In this document: in pieces, positions 1 through 11,924 of the stretch
Layout: every line of letters starts with the position of its first letter
How positions within the stretch are numbered: the first letter of the stretch is position 1
NCBI RefSeq assembly: GCF_048128805.1
Contig: NC_136010.1
Span: 16,500,480-16,564,479, forward strand
Direction: 5' to 3'
Source: Centroberyx gerrardi
Taxonomy: Eukaryota > Chordata > Actinopteri > Beryciformes > Berycidae
DNA: 64,000 bases
Notes under the pieces: model-generated
Seen by the model: the letters and a program-made list of their open reading frames with translations, nothing else
The model's database searches: none
What the model was told of the DNA's origin: nothing
Translations under genes and position numbers: made by a program

Positions 1-32
1 AATGACCACAGACCAGGGAGACATGGTGGGGT

Positions 33-88
33 GAGAGAGAGAGAGAGAGAGGACAGCTGATGGGAGGGAGAGAGAGAGAGAGAGAGGG
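33..88. repeat. (GA)n microsatellite, two blocks
   Basis: Two blocks of GA dinucleotides (about 33-52 and 69-88) are separated by a short GA-rich spacer. Simple repeat, no coding content. Confidence 0.9.
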
Positions 89-2009
89 CATGAGAGATGG
101 ACTAATGAAAGGAGGAGAGAGATTCAAAGAAAGAGGTTGAGGCTGTGAGGGACAGACGTAGAACAGCTGAGTGAGTGCGAGAGGCGAAAGAGCGAGGCAG
201 GGGGAGGGTGCAGTGTGCGGGGGGAGCCTCCCCCTTTTCATTGACGTTTAGGGGAATGTGCTGATGAGTGGAGAGTAAATCAGTCAGATGGAGGTTCCTG
301 GTGCTCTGAGCCTGACAGACCCGGTCTAGCTGCCTGTTTAGCAGCTTCCCAGTCACCAAGATCACCCTGCCTTGCTGTGGAGAGCAGGAGCTATCTGTCA
401 TCAGCGCTCGGACGCACCCTGATGCATGTGAGCCAACCCGGAGGCAGATGTGTGGAGGTAGGTGGGCTCTGTTCCGGAGGTGTGTGTGTTGATCTCTCTG
501 GCTGTGTAGTGCAGGTTAATATAGGAGCTGCAGGGGAGACGGCAGCTGTTTACATTGTCAGGCACTGCATGTGAGCGGTGCTGCGGTGTGCATGTGTGCA
601 TAAGAGATGGCTGGAGAAATATGTATGGAAAGTATGCAACAGAGAGCTGCAGCTAATGAGGGGACTGTTGATGCTCGTACACCGGGGTGCCGGCGCCGCT
701 GCTCTGTAGTCTGATGTCATACTCACGCTGATGCATAGGGCCGGGAGGGAGAGAGAGAAGAGAGGGAGAAGGAAGAGTAAGGGTTGTTTGTATTTAATTG
801 TGTCTCTTATTTCTGTCCAATAGAGTCTACATGCTTACTTATCAAACTGTACGTTTAAGTGAAGGTGTGTGTCTTTAGCCATGTGTAAACAGCAGAACCA
901 TGACAGGTCGTTTGGCCCTTTAGCCCTCTGCCTCAGCTCTTCTCTGATGTGTGTGTCTCTGAACTGACCAGCTCCCCGTCTCCAATCCCAGCTTCTCTCT
1001 GACTCACAGCACATTCCTGGTGATTCATCCTGCTCATGTGAAGCATCCTGTTAGCATCTTTTCAGTTAAACCTATAGCAGGGCCTCTGATGACTGCACAT
1101 GCGTTTGCCCCCGATTGTTTCTGAGAGGCAGGCGGTGGAGCTTCTAACAGGCCTCTGCCTGTGTACTCCGTCCACCCAGAACTGCGGACCTGCTCTCATT
1201 AGGCCTGTTTACAGAATGGATGGCTTAGCAAGGCCATCATTAGAGCCCATTAGATGCACAGAGCGTGAGGGGGTCTCTCCCTCATCAGTCATACTGTACG
1301 TGAGAATAGCGGCTAGAGAAATGCAGAGCTGCACTGTGCAGAATGCATACACACTGCTTTGGTTTTGGTTTTTTTTACTTCCCGTTTCTGTGTCCCACCA
1401 TACCGCCACATCTTCTTTCTCTATCAGTCAAGTTACATGTGTTGTCGTCTCGTCCTGGTGTGGGATGCTGAGCTTTCTGGTACAGCAAATAAAAGGCAGA
1501 ATTCCCTGTGGGATCATTATAGTCACAGCGCAGCAACTACGAATCCCAATTGCTTCCTATTAGACAGAATTCCTCGGAGTGTCGTCATTAAATGCAATGT
1601 AATAAGACAAAGATGTTGAAATGGCTGTTCTGGATATGCTGCTTAGTGTTCTGTATCATCTCTGCATAGGAAACAGGTTAAACAAGGATCTCAAAGCTGC
1701 ATAGAAAAACATGAAGCTGAGGAACAAGCATCTTAACCTTATGCTGCACAGATCAATGTTTATGCACTTGGACAGGAGGTTCAGAGGCCATTAAAGTGGG
1801 ACTGTCACATTCACAGTGGCCTTCCTGTTTAACTCGAGGCAGTAATGACAGATCTCTACCACTCAGCTCCAGATACACACATCTACAGATTATGCGTGGA
1901 AAGGATCATCATCAGGGTTGGTGTGGGGAAGTCATTGTGGCGCTGACTCACCATGTCCCTCCTCCTGAAACTACTCCCCCCTGCTGTCACTGCAACATTC
2001 ATGTAGTGT

Positions 2010-2052
2010 ACTGTACAATTACCTGGTTAAATAAAGGTTTAAATAAAGCAAT
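2010..2052 (+). repeat. Possible retroposon 3' tail relic
   Basis: The phrase around 2018-2045, in which TACCTGGTTAAATAAAGG is followed by a second TTTAAATAAA, resembles the 3' tail seen on many teleost LINE- and SINE-derived repeats. The rest of the element cannot be recognised upstream, so this is at best a short relic. The call rests on phrase-level recognition only. Confidence 0.35.
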
Positions 2053-5000
2053 TCATCTTATTGACATGGGGGCCATTTTGAACACTCAGGGTGGGGAACT
2101 CTACCGGAAGACTGGCATGAAAGTAGTGTTACTTCAGACAGACCTAACAGTTATCAAATCATTTAATAATTTTAGGGACAACAACTACAATGACTGCATT
2201 AATTTAGCAGGGAAGTTACCAGCTAGTTAGCTGCTAACTCGCTACCAAGGCTAGATTCTAGCTAGCTATAATGGGCCAAATATTTTACCTTAAAATGTGA
2301 ACCAATGTGATCTTTAGATAGGATAATGTTTGAGTGTAAATTCAACATAAATTCAAAATGGCCGCTGTGGGAATAAGGTCTATTGGTCTGTATGAGCCCA
2401 CAATCTAAGGTAGACCAGATCTAGACTAGTGTCAGACTGCCCTTTCCCATAGATAAAATATCAATTTTCCACAAAATTATTCTCTCCACCCAACTCAGCT
2501 CTGTCATTAAAAGTATGAAATGAGATGAAAAAAACTTGTTGACAAGAACAAGAAAGTTAAGGCCAAGTAAACTCCTGGGATTTCAGTGTGTATTGTAGAT
2601 ACAGCATGAGGAAACAGACTCCACCACAAGAGAAAACATTCTCAAATGGCCCATGTTGATCTGTATGTCAGTCATAGATTACCATTTGGGTGTGTAGTAT
2701 GGTGTACAATGTGAGAAGTACTCTTTACGGATAAAACCTCCTGTCTTTGATAGACACCTGAGGCTGTTAGGAAGTTCAGTCGATTAAAATGACAGAATTA
2801 GGCTGGTATTAGTTCAACAAAAAGCTCCCTAAACCAGAAAGTTAAACACAGTCTCTACTGCACCCTTGGAAACCTTGAGTTCCCAGGCAGTTTGAGGGAT
2901 CCCAGAGAATGGGAGGTGGAGAAAAACATCCTCAATCCTCTGATATTTCCACATCCTAATCCAAGCCCCTCCATTTTGGAACCCTGTATCATGGAAAACC
3001 TCAAATAGCTTTAGTGAAAACCCCAAAGTCTGGGTATTTCATGATGTAGACGCCTCTATTACACGCTTTCATGATCTGGTCAATTTTGTTCTTTATGCAT
3101 TTCACACTGAAGCCATTTTAATCATTTTGGTTAAAGCTTGACATTTATTTATGGTTTGTGATACGATGACACCAACTGAATGACAGTTCTAGGTGGCTGC
3201 GGGGTCAGGCTCAGTCCACTATCCTTGGAAGGACCAGTGTGTTATTCCGCGGCTCAGAGAGCTGGGACGGGGGCCTCTAATGAGTTATTCAGGGGCTACA
3301 GATCGATGGGCCCTGCAGCCCGCAGAGAACTGGGTTGTGCATCCAGTCAATAAAGCAGTGAGCTTTATGGAGCGTAGATCAAACCTCCGAGGATACAGCC
3401 AAGGTAGCGGACAGATTTACTCTACATTAGGAATCCGTTTCTCTGGAATGACAGGTATTCTTCTTTCTTATTCTGAGAGCCCTCTAATTGGAATTGGTGT
3501 GTTGCAAGCTTTGTGTTGATGTTGATGTATGATAAGGGCGGCTGGTGCTTCTCGAGCCTTCGCCTGAAGGAATCGTGCCGTTATTGAGTTCCAATATGTG
3601 TTGGATGGGATCCAATAGGCTTTGATTGTGCGTGAATTAAATGGAAGGCAAACAACGTTAGCCGTTGTCAGGTAGTTTGTCATAGAAATGGTGAATTAAT
3701 ACATGTGCCCTGTATAACCCTCTTTTCTTGTAAATGTCTTGGCACTGTCTCAAGTGGAGGTTATGAAAGGCATTGAGGGAATTGAAACAATAAACATGGT
3801 GCTGTGTAATCCATTTGTTGTATACCCTACCTCCTCCAGGGGTTGTTATCATGAATTTGACTCGCTTGATATTCTCAGAATGTCTCTATCGCGCCGTAAA
3901 CCCAGGCCTCATGTCCTGCCTTGCCTGCTCGAATGGGTTTTATGTTGATGTATAAGATCTGCTGACTTGCATCCATCCAGGTCTTGTGGAAATGAAGTAT
4001 GAATGGAACTTGCACACTCAGGATATCTTGTTCCACTGGAATGTGTCGACATGAATCCATTTCTCAGCACTCTCGTGACCTGCAGAAAAGTTTCCTGAGC
4101 TGTTCATTTTCTCAGAGCAAAGGAAACTCGAACAAAGATGATGACTTTATCTCCATGCTTTTGTTCTTTGACTGATCGTTTCTCAGTTGTCTGTTTTGCT
4201 TAGAAGAATGATTTATTGACCAGTCACCAGATGTGTTGTTTTAAAACAGTTTGTAGACAATGTTTTTGGCTCTTATATTGTTCATTGCCAATAACAACCC
4301 AAAACCTTGACATACAAGTCTTGGAAAGACATAGGCAAGAGATGGGAATCATGAATAATTTGTTTTCTAATTTCTCCTGTCATTGTTAAGATGCTCTCAA
4401 GCATGGCTTTCAATTAATATTTAAATACCACTGATCAAGTTGCAGCTGGGAAGATCTCATTACATGTTAACTGATACTCAGTTTTCTCAAGTGCATTCTT
4501 TTGATGGCAGGGTTGGGACTCGGTTGTTTTCTGCTTAGATGTGCAGAGTTTTGGAAAAAGAGCAACAGTCAGGATTTCCTTTGACAAATGTTTGAGGGCC
4601 TGACGCAGCAGTTTCCCCCAGTTACTGACTGTTTTTATTGGTCAAACATCATGTTTATTATACAGATGAAAAAATGCCCCAAAATAGCTGTTAAAAAGTG
4701 AAAATGAATGTTTAGCAGCAAATACATTTAAGTTTGCCTCTCAGTGCTATAAGCAATGTTTCTAATTCTTCTACCCAAAGAAATAAGCATGAAATGAGGT
4801 GCATCTTCACAGTCAGTGCCAAAAGACACAGCAGTAGGTGGTCCTCTCTGGCATGACTTGTATTTCCATGTCCAAATTCATGGCTTTATTATCCCATATG
4901 ATGTGTATATTGTATCTCCAGGTAATGTTGTCACTCAGCAGTAATTGCACACCAGATCATGATCATCTAGAGCTCATGGCTGCATTCACACTGCCACATC

Positions 5001-6148
5001 TGTATTCAATCTTCCAGTTTCAGGCACTTTCTCCTGAAATAACATTGTGTTTCCTGAATTATTATACCACTGTCAGCCAAATGAGGGCCATTAAAATGAA
5101 ATACATTTTGTCCTTTCACTTCCAAGTGGAGCAGGAACTGTAAGAACTGTAACTTTGGAATTCTTTATAATGCTGATATTGCACAGTGATGGTATTACAG
5201 TATTATGGCTGTTGTTTGCGGGCCCCCAACAAGAAAACAACATATATTATTTGGCACTGTCTTTGACATATTGACACATCTCGTGGTCTTCACTACAGGG
5301 TAGCCCCTGTTATTCAGTGACTGTTTTCCCTAATCAAAGATGGAAAAAGTGTGATGGAGCAGACATGAGAAAGGCTGCCTTTATACCCAGTGCCAACACA
5401 AACAATGAGCTGTGCCAGTGCAGACGGCCGAGCCGGGAGGTGCTCCTTGGGGCTCAATGGCCTCAGTGTCTCTGCCCTGGGCTTGGGATGCCACCGAGGC
5501 TCAGTGGGCTTTGCCAGGGAAGGGCAGCATAGCACAGCGAGTGACTGGAGCCCTGAAGGGCTGAAGGAAAACAAAGCGAGGCAAACTTAACTCTGCTAAA
5601 GCGATTAGACAGCTGTGTGTGGAGAGGTGAGTAAGGATGGAATGTCAGCCATTGCAGTCTGAGTATTGTAAGAATGTAAAGGTCTCGATCTTTCTTTCCT
5701 CCCTTGATCTCTTCAAACTGCAATCTCTTTCTCTTTGAACCTATGTGCACAGCATGTTATGTAGCACAGCATAGTGCTGTTATAGAGCGTAGCACGCATC
5801 CGCAGTTGATCCTGAATCAAGAATTTGATTGCATACATCATGTCAAAACCTTTGCCGCAATGAACATCTCTCTGTCTTTGTCTACTAGAAACTTATTTAT
5901 ACAACATCAATTCTAAACCATAACACCATTTCATGCTAGAGTGCTAATGAAATCTATTCAGTGATTTAAATGATTGAGCAACACAACATGTTCAAGATCA
6001 TCAGCTTTTTATCTGATCACTGATGCGGATGGCAATTAATGGAATTTGATTGAAACAGCAATTACTATCATTGTAAGCCTTCCAGTCAATTTACCCAATT
6101 CAATAATGTAATTTAGCTCATGGCTCTGACTTGATTGCGTTGCCAAGC

Positions 6149-6179
6149 ATACACACATGCACGCACACGTGCGCACACA

Positions 6180-6222
<43 letters not shown>

Positions 6223-6226
6223 ACAG
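6149..6226. repeat. (CA)n microsatellite
   Basis: An imperfect CA dinucleotide tract with ACGC and ATAC interruptions. It generates spurious cysteine/valine and histidine/threonine repeat frames on the two strands. Confidence 0.95.
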
Positions 6227-7730
6227 AGCAATAATTATTTGAAGAATATGTCTGGTTTATACCAAAGGATAGGCATGTTTTTCCTGTCAGAGGTTACCAT
6301 TGGAAGGATACTTGAAATCAATCTTAGAGTCAGACGAAGTAAGGAGAGCAGAGGGAGGTGGTGTTATAAGTGTTTGGCTGGTGTAATTCATATCGGGAGT
6401 CTGTGTGATGATGGATTAGCCACCATGGTGCTATTAGACTAGGAAGCAGATGGTGTCTCTTTGCTTTAGGCAGGTTATGGGGCTTCAGAATGATTGGATA
6501 CTGAGGGAGAACTCTGAATGTGCTGTAGTAGTTTTGTACTCTCAAATTGCATACTTGCGCGTTCTGTTAATTTTCAAGGTAATCTGTGCTATTGAGAACG
6601 AGGAAGAGCGACACAAGGCGCGTTGAAACTCTGCTCTGCTGTGCCATATTCCCCAGTTCAGACACATATGGAAACCACAGGACTTTCCCTGCGTGACTTG
6701 AGACAGGTGTGACTCTGCCACTGCCTCAAATAGAATGTGGCACAAACCCCCTCTCCCCCCATCGTCTCCCCACCAAAGAAAGCAGGTCACTCTGAGTCTT
6801 TTTACATCCTAGAGTCTTTGAATAACTCACCCCAACCCCCCTATCACTACCACTAACCTCCCTGCCTCCAACCATGACAAGCATGTCTGACCTCCTTGTC
6901 CTCCCGAATGACATCACAACTACGTCTCTGTGCAAGGGAGCATGTAATGTCATGTATAGCCAGTGGGTGGCACTGTCACTCTGAGAGCGCACGGTGGACT
7001 GGGTCTCATGTAATGGCTCTTTGGATCCGTTTTGTTGGTTTGGCTGCAATGTCACACTCCTGTGACCATCATGGGTATTTATACTTATACCCACTGTGGC
7101 CTTTGCCACATTTACGGGGCTACTGTGAGCACTAACCACTGGAGTCGCTGCCCTAGTTCAGCCTCCTCACCTTGGGAAAATGTGTGTGTGTGTGCACCAT
7201 TTCCAACTGACCTCAAAATTCCCCAAAGTCATTGAAAAACGCTGCACACTGTTTTATCACAAAGCGAGAGATAATGAGATGAAATCGGCTGTCCAAACTG
7301 CGGGGGGGTAAGGTCTCTTGTGTTAATGTGTATTCCTCTGCTGCAGCTCTGTCTTGTTCTTCACAGTATTGTTCGTCTCTCTGACAGTGTTTACCGGAGT
7401 GTGTCACCTCACATGGGTCTATTTTTAGCATAGGAGCATTGTGCTGTCGTGTGTTTCTGCGCTGGGGCGGGGCTATGGTGAAAGGCTCCAGTGAAATATG
7501 GTATCTGGTAATGGACTGAAAGGAAAACATTGTACATGGACAAACAAGGCTCCATTCTAATAACAGAACAGTATACATGACCTCTGTGTGCCTTTTATGA
7601 ATCAAATTAATGAGAGCGTGCAAGAGAGCATAAGCATACAATCAGGAGAACTGCAGCTTTGAAGTACTATGTTTGCCGGGGTTCCATGAAATGTATTCTG
7701 TTTTTATCACTGTGTACATATATAGGGATA

Positions 7731-7779
7731 CACAGACACACACACACACACACATACACACACACACACACACACACAG
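7731..7779. repeat. (CA)n microsatellite
   Basis: A CA dinucleotide tract with one ATAC interruption. It lies a short way upstream of a degraded interspersed repeat. Confidence 0.95.
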
Positions 7780-7844
7780 ACTTCATGGAGGTAGAGATTT
7801 GTATAGTAGAGGTTTGGTAGGTAGCTATTATAAGGGAGCCACTT

Positions 7845-8155
7845 TATTCATTCATTCATTTTCTCTACCCACTCAATCCTTTTAAGGGTGGCAGGCCTAT
7901 CCCAGCACACACTGGACAGAAGGCAGGGAAACACACAAACAAAGATAGACAGACAGTCACATTCATACCTATGGGCAATTTAGAGTCCAATCCACCTGAC
8001 TTGGTTGTCCTTTGTGAGAGCGGCCTGAGGAAACCCACGCAAAGACAGGTGGAACATGCAAATTCAATACAGAAAGGGCTGGGGAGGGAACCGGGTCCTT
8101 CTTGATGTGTGGCAACAGTGCTAGCAACCACTGAGCCACCATGCAACCCAGGTGC
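7845..8155 (+). repeat. Degraded dispersed teleost repeat
   Basis: This stretch reads like a common fish interspersed repeat. It starts with a CATT-rich run, then runs through GGCCTATCCCAGC, a CATTCATACCTATGGGCAA phrase near 7959, a CATGCAAATTC phrase near 8057, and ends with a GCTAGCAACCACTGAGCCACC phrase near 8120. Many substitutions relative to the usual wording suggest an old copy. I do not assign a family name. The open frame on the opposite strand here is a shadow of the repeat. Confidence 0.6.
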
Positions 8156-9390
8156 TGCCATAATACTTGTTACTTGTGTGGGAGTAAGTAAGTAAGGGTG
8201 TAATTGGGCTGCTAGCACTCAGTGTAAACATTTAGTTGCTTTAAAATACTGTTTTGATGCAGCAAAACTCCTGAAGAGGACAAACAACAAGCCATCAGCC
8301 GTCGGTTTCCATGTGGCTAGACAAACAGATTGTTCCTATCCGAACTGGAATGAGCTCAGACATTACTAAGTGATGTATGAACAGGTTTAAGAAAAGCCCC
8401 TCAGACATCACTTGCCACTGATGATCTTTGATCATTCCCATAGGATCCCACAGGCAACACATCTGCTCCAGCTTTGTTGCCAGGATCTGATGAGCAGAGG
8501 CAGCATATCCTTTAATTACTGTCATTTCAGCTCTATTTATACATCTGCTGCCAACTCCTTATTATGCACAGGAATTCTTTGTTCCTGAGAACTTACTGGG
8601 AAAAAGTGTGTTCCTGTTTTTTTCCCTCTTATATGAGTTCCTCTGTCTTGACTAAGCTATCCCGGGCCACTACATCTCGTTTAGTACGCTGCTGTATCAA
8701 ACGATGACATCAGCCCGTTCTAATTGCTTCCAGACTGGGCAAGGGCTGAATTTTCATTTTATTTTCCATTTCTAGTGCAGCTCTCAGCGGCTCGGCTTCC
8801 AGCAAAAGCAGATAATGAGAAATGGTGCATGATGTCATGTAGACAGAGCACACAGCCCAGCTCTTTTATATACAACACCAAAATCTTGTGACCAAGTTTC
8901 CGGGAAGCTATCACTACGGATGGGGAAAAAACTTTCCTCTGTGGTTTCCTTCACTGTCTGCTCCTCTGCTCTGTCTTCATTCATTCTTTTTGCCACGGGG
9001 GAGTCCGTGTATTCACTGTAGGTACCATTCCTGTGGGTCTGGAAATGTGAATACACCTGATAAAGGCATTTTGTATGAAGCTGACCTGCGGATGCCTCTT
9101 TGGCCTTGTCCCAGGTTTAATGTATCTAACTCGCCTCGCGCTGAACAGGAGGGAAGGAAAGAAGAAAAGAAGGAGGTCACTGCGACCCTGCGATGATGAA
9201 GTAGGAGCTGAAACGCAGAGAGGCCATATGTATTGAGTTGAAGAAATGGCGTTTTATGAGCAGAGAGTGGGCCTCTGCTTGGAATTCCCAATGACATCAT
9301 TCCAGAGCAGAGAGCTGTGCCGGCACTCAGGAGCAGGCAGGGGGAGATGGACTGAGCCTAAACCAGACAGGGAGGCGGATAGTAACACTA

Positions 9391-9433
9391 GAAGAGAGAG
9401 AGAGACAGACAGAGAGAGAGAGAGAGAGAGGGA
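9391..9433. repeat. (GA)n microsatellite
   Basis: A GA tract with one GACAGAC interruption. It encodes an artificial Glu/Arg repeat in one frame. Confidence 0.9.
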
Positions 9434-11777
9434 GTATCACAGGCCTACTAAGTGTCCTGAAGTCTGTGCAAAGCCCATACAGCTTAGCCTTACCTGGAAT
9501 TCATCTAATTACTTACGATCATTTCTGCAGCGCACTCTCCTTAATGCTTAAAAGTTATGTCACCCCTGAGCCTCATACTGAGACAATCATGATAGGCTTG
9601 GGGTTTATGAGCCTCACATGCTTGCCTTCAAATGAGGCCATGATATTACTTCAAATCTCATTCCCAAACAAATAACCTCTAGTTAGACATCCCCGGCGGT
9701 CCCTCAGCAAAACAAAAGCAGTGCCCCGGGACCTGTCTAATATCATGGACTCATTTAAGAAGCTGCATATCTGCCTCTGTCCGTTCCTCTTGGGTTATCG
9801 GGTGTATCAAAATGACAAAATAATGACTCTGCCAATTTTATCGAGGGATATCTAAAATGAATTTTGTTCCCTATTCCATGCGAGTTTTGTTTACTGTCAC
9901 TCAGGAATAAATGGATTTCAGCAACAGTGGAAAGATTGTGTGACAGGTGAAGTCTGTAAGTTGAGTCAAGTGTCTGCAGCTCCGCATTGCATTAACAGCT
10001 GCAGTCACTGGAGTATGGGGCCAAGGTCTCAAACTGAAATAGCTCACTTGGCCAGTTTCTGTCTGTCTGCCTGTGTGTCTGCATGCAGTCACTCTGCCTG
10101 AGTCACGCATTGTAAGAGTGTCCGTGCATATCCTCTGCTGTGATCCATCACACATGTTAAGATATGCATATTTTTTTCCTGTTAGTAATTCTTTCCTTTG
10201 CTGTCTCCGTCTCGTTCTCCATCTTTCGTTTGAAGATGAAAACAGGCCGGAGGAGGCGATCATTTTAGGGTCTGGGCCTGTAATTAGAGGACATCAGCAC
10301 CTCCCTCCTGAGACGTGCGCCTTGGTGATTGGTGTCCCTGTAAACGGGATCCATCTGGGAACTATTCTCCTCTGCTTCCTGTGCCTGTTGTCATTAGATA
10401 GAAAATACCTTTGACTGGGGGGCAGTTTGCCTCCACCCCCCTCCTCTCAGAGGGGTGATTAGTCTCTGGCCCAACACTGTGAAGTCCACAGATGGGGCAC
10501 CATCAGTAAGGAGGTCTACTACAAGGTGAAGGTATCTACTGAGTGGAAGACTTGGTGACCTATGTGACATTTTATCCAGTATAACATCATCCTTGAATTT
10601 AAACAATAGAGTTTTAAAGGAAGTTGAAAATAGAAGTGCCAGAGGTGGAGAACGTCACATAAGGCATTATGATGCTCTAATGCAATTCCTATTTTTGCAA
10701 TTTCCTATTTTGGATTGCATTAGAGAAGAGTAGATGCAGCTGAAAGACAGAAAGAATCTTCCCTCTGTTTTTTTCTGTGTGCATCTTTAACAGTCGGTCC
10801 TGAGCCCTGAAAGGCTCTATTAATAGAGGTGCTTCTCTTGTGTTTGCCATCTCTACCCACTTACATCCCTCAGTGCAAAGCAAGGCTTGAAAAAAGGAAA
10901 AACTGACGATCACGTACTCTTAGACCCCGTTCCCTCCACTGCTCTCTGTTTCTCTCAGCCCGTCTGTCTGCTTTTACGTTGCCCCTTTACCTGTTCCTCA
11001 CTCTCGCAGCATCTTATGGATCCTCTCCTCCTCCCCCATTCAACCTACTTATCTACCTCTCCCTCACTCTATACTATACCTACGCACCTCAACCTGGATC
11101 GTCTCTCTGTCGCTCTCTCCCCCTCCCTCGCTCTCCCTGTGCCCTGAATGCCTCGCTTTATCTGTCACTCCCAACCCTCTCTGTCTCCCCCTATCTCTCC
11201 CCTCCCATGTTCTCTCATTCTCTGATAGCATGCCTGAAAAAACACTTTTTTTTTCTACTTCCCTCGGCCCCGGGGTCATTTGTGTATCCCTTGCTCGCGC
11301 GATCGGCGTTGTGCAGGAGGAATTTCATCCCCTTCCCTCTCTCCCTAGCTACAGAGCCACTGTGCTCTCACACCCCCTTCCCTGCACCCCGCCCCCTTCC
11401 ATATTGCTAAGGGCCTGGCAGAAACCCACACTCCCCTCTCTCCCAGCCTCCGCCCCCCTCATACTCCTACCAGCCCGGCGCGCCGAGGACAGAGAAGGAG
11501 AAAGAGGAAAAAAAGAAAGACCTCCATTTGTCTGTCAGAGATTACAGACTGCCACTTAGCAGTCACCCTGCCCGCCTACCATCCATAGGGAGCTTGCTTT
11601 CACAAGGCAAAACCATGGGAACGTTTACATGCAGTGGAGAGCTACAACCAGAGAGCTATAGCAGATGGGAGTTTGGAGATGTGTGTTTCTGTTAGAGAAA
11701 CCTTTTAGGCAGCAGTGGGGACCGGTAGGGAGGACTGGTAATGTTTGGACTACCTCGTCTTGTGAGTGCCGGCCAGC

Positions 11778-11842
11778 ATGTGGTGTTTGCAGTGTAACTC
11801 AGAGAAGACCCAGTCTCTGCTGGAGCTGGAGCTGGATGGCTG
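11778..11842 (+). CDS. iqsec1: iqsec1 first coding exon (MWCL isoform)
   Basis: This exon is too short for an ORF scan. It encodes 21 residues plus two bases of the next codon and ends at a GGTAAGAG donor. The peptide [20 protein letters not shown] agrees closely with the human isoform that starts [20 protein letters not shown]. Joining to the acceptor at 17480 completes a Cys codon and continues VEGDG, as in the human VEGE. Intron 1 is about 5.6 kb. CT-rich DNA upstream is a likely promoter, but no start site is visible. Confidence 0.93.
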
Positions 11843-11882
11843 GTAAGAGTAATAGGAGAGTGTAAATGTGAGAGAGTGTTTG

Positions 11883-11924
<42 letters not shown>

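Larger units (their letters stand above)
1..11777. other. Non-coding region upstream of the iqsec1 MWCL first exon
   Basis: I found no exon in this stretch on either strand. Open frames are short, lack flanking splice signals and resemble no family I know. It holds GA and CA microsatellites, one degraded interspersed repeat and, from about 10900 to 11500, a strongly CT-rich stretch just upstream of the first iqsec1 coding exon. Human IQSEC1 has several alternative first exons spread over a long distance, so this may be an intron of a longer isoform as well as promoter sequence for the short one. That is inference; no TATA box or clear transcription start could be fixed. Confidence 0.6.

Noticed and set aside
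6036-6224. Cysteine/valine-repeat and histidine/threonine-repeat peptides at CA/GT microsatellites (also near 7673, 11692, 21029 and 58253)
   Set aside because: Direct translation of dinucleotide repeats, not proteins.
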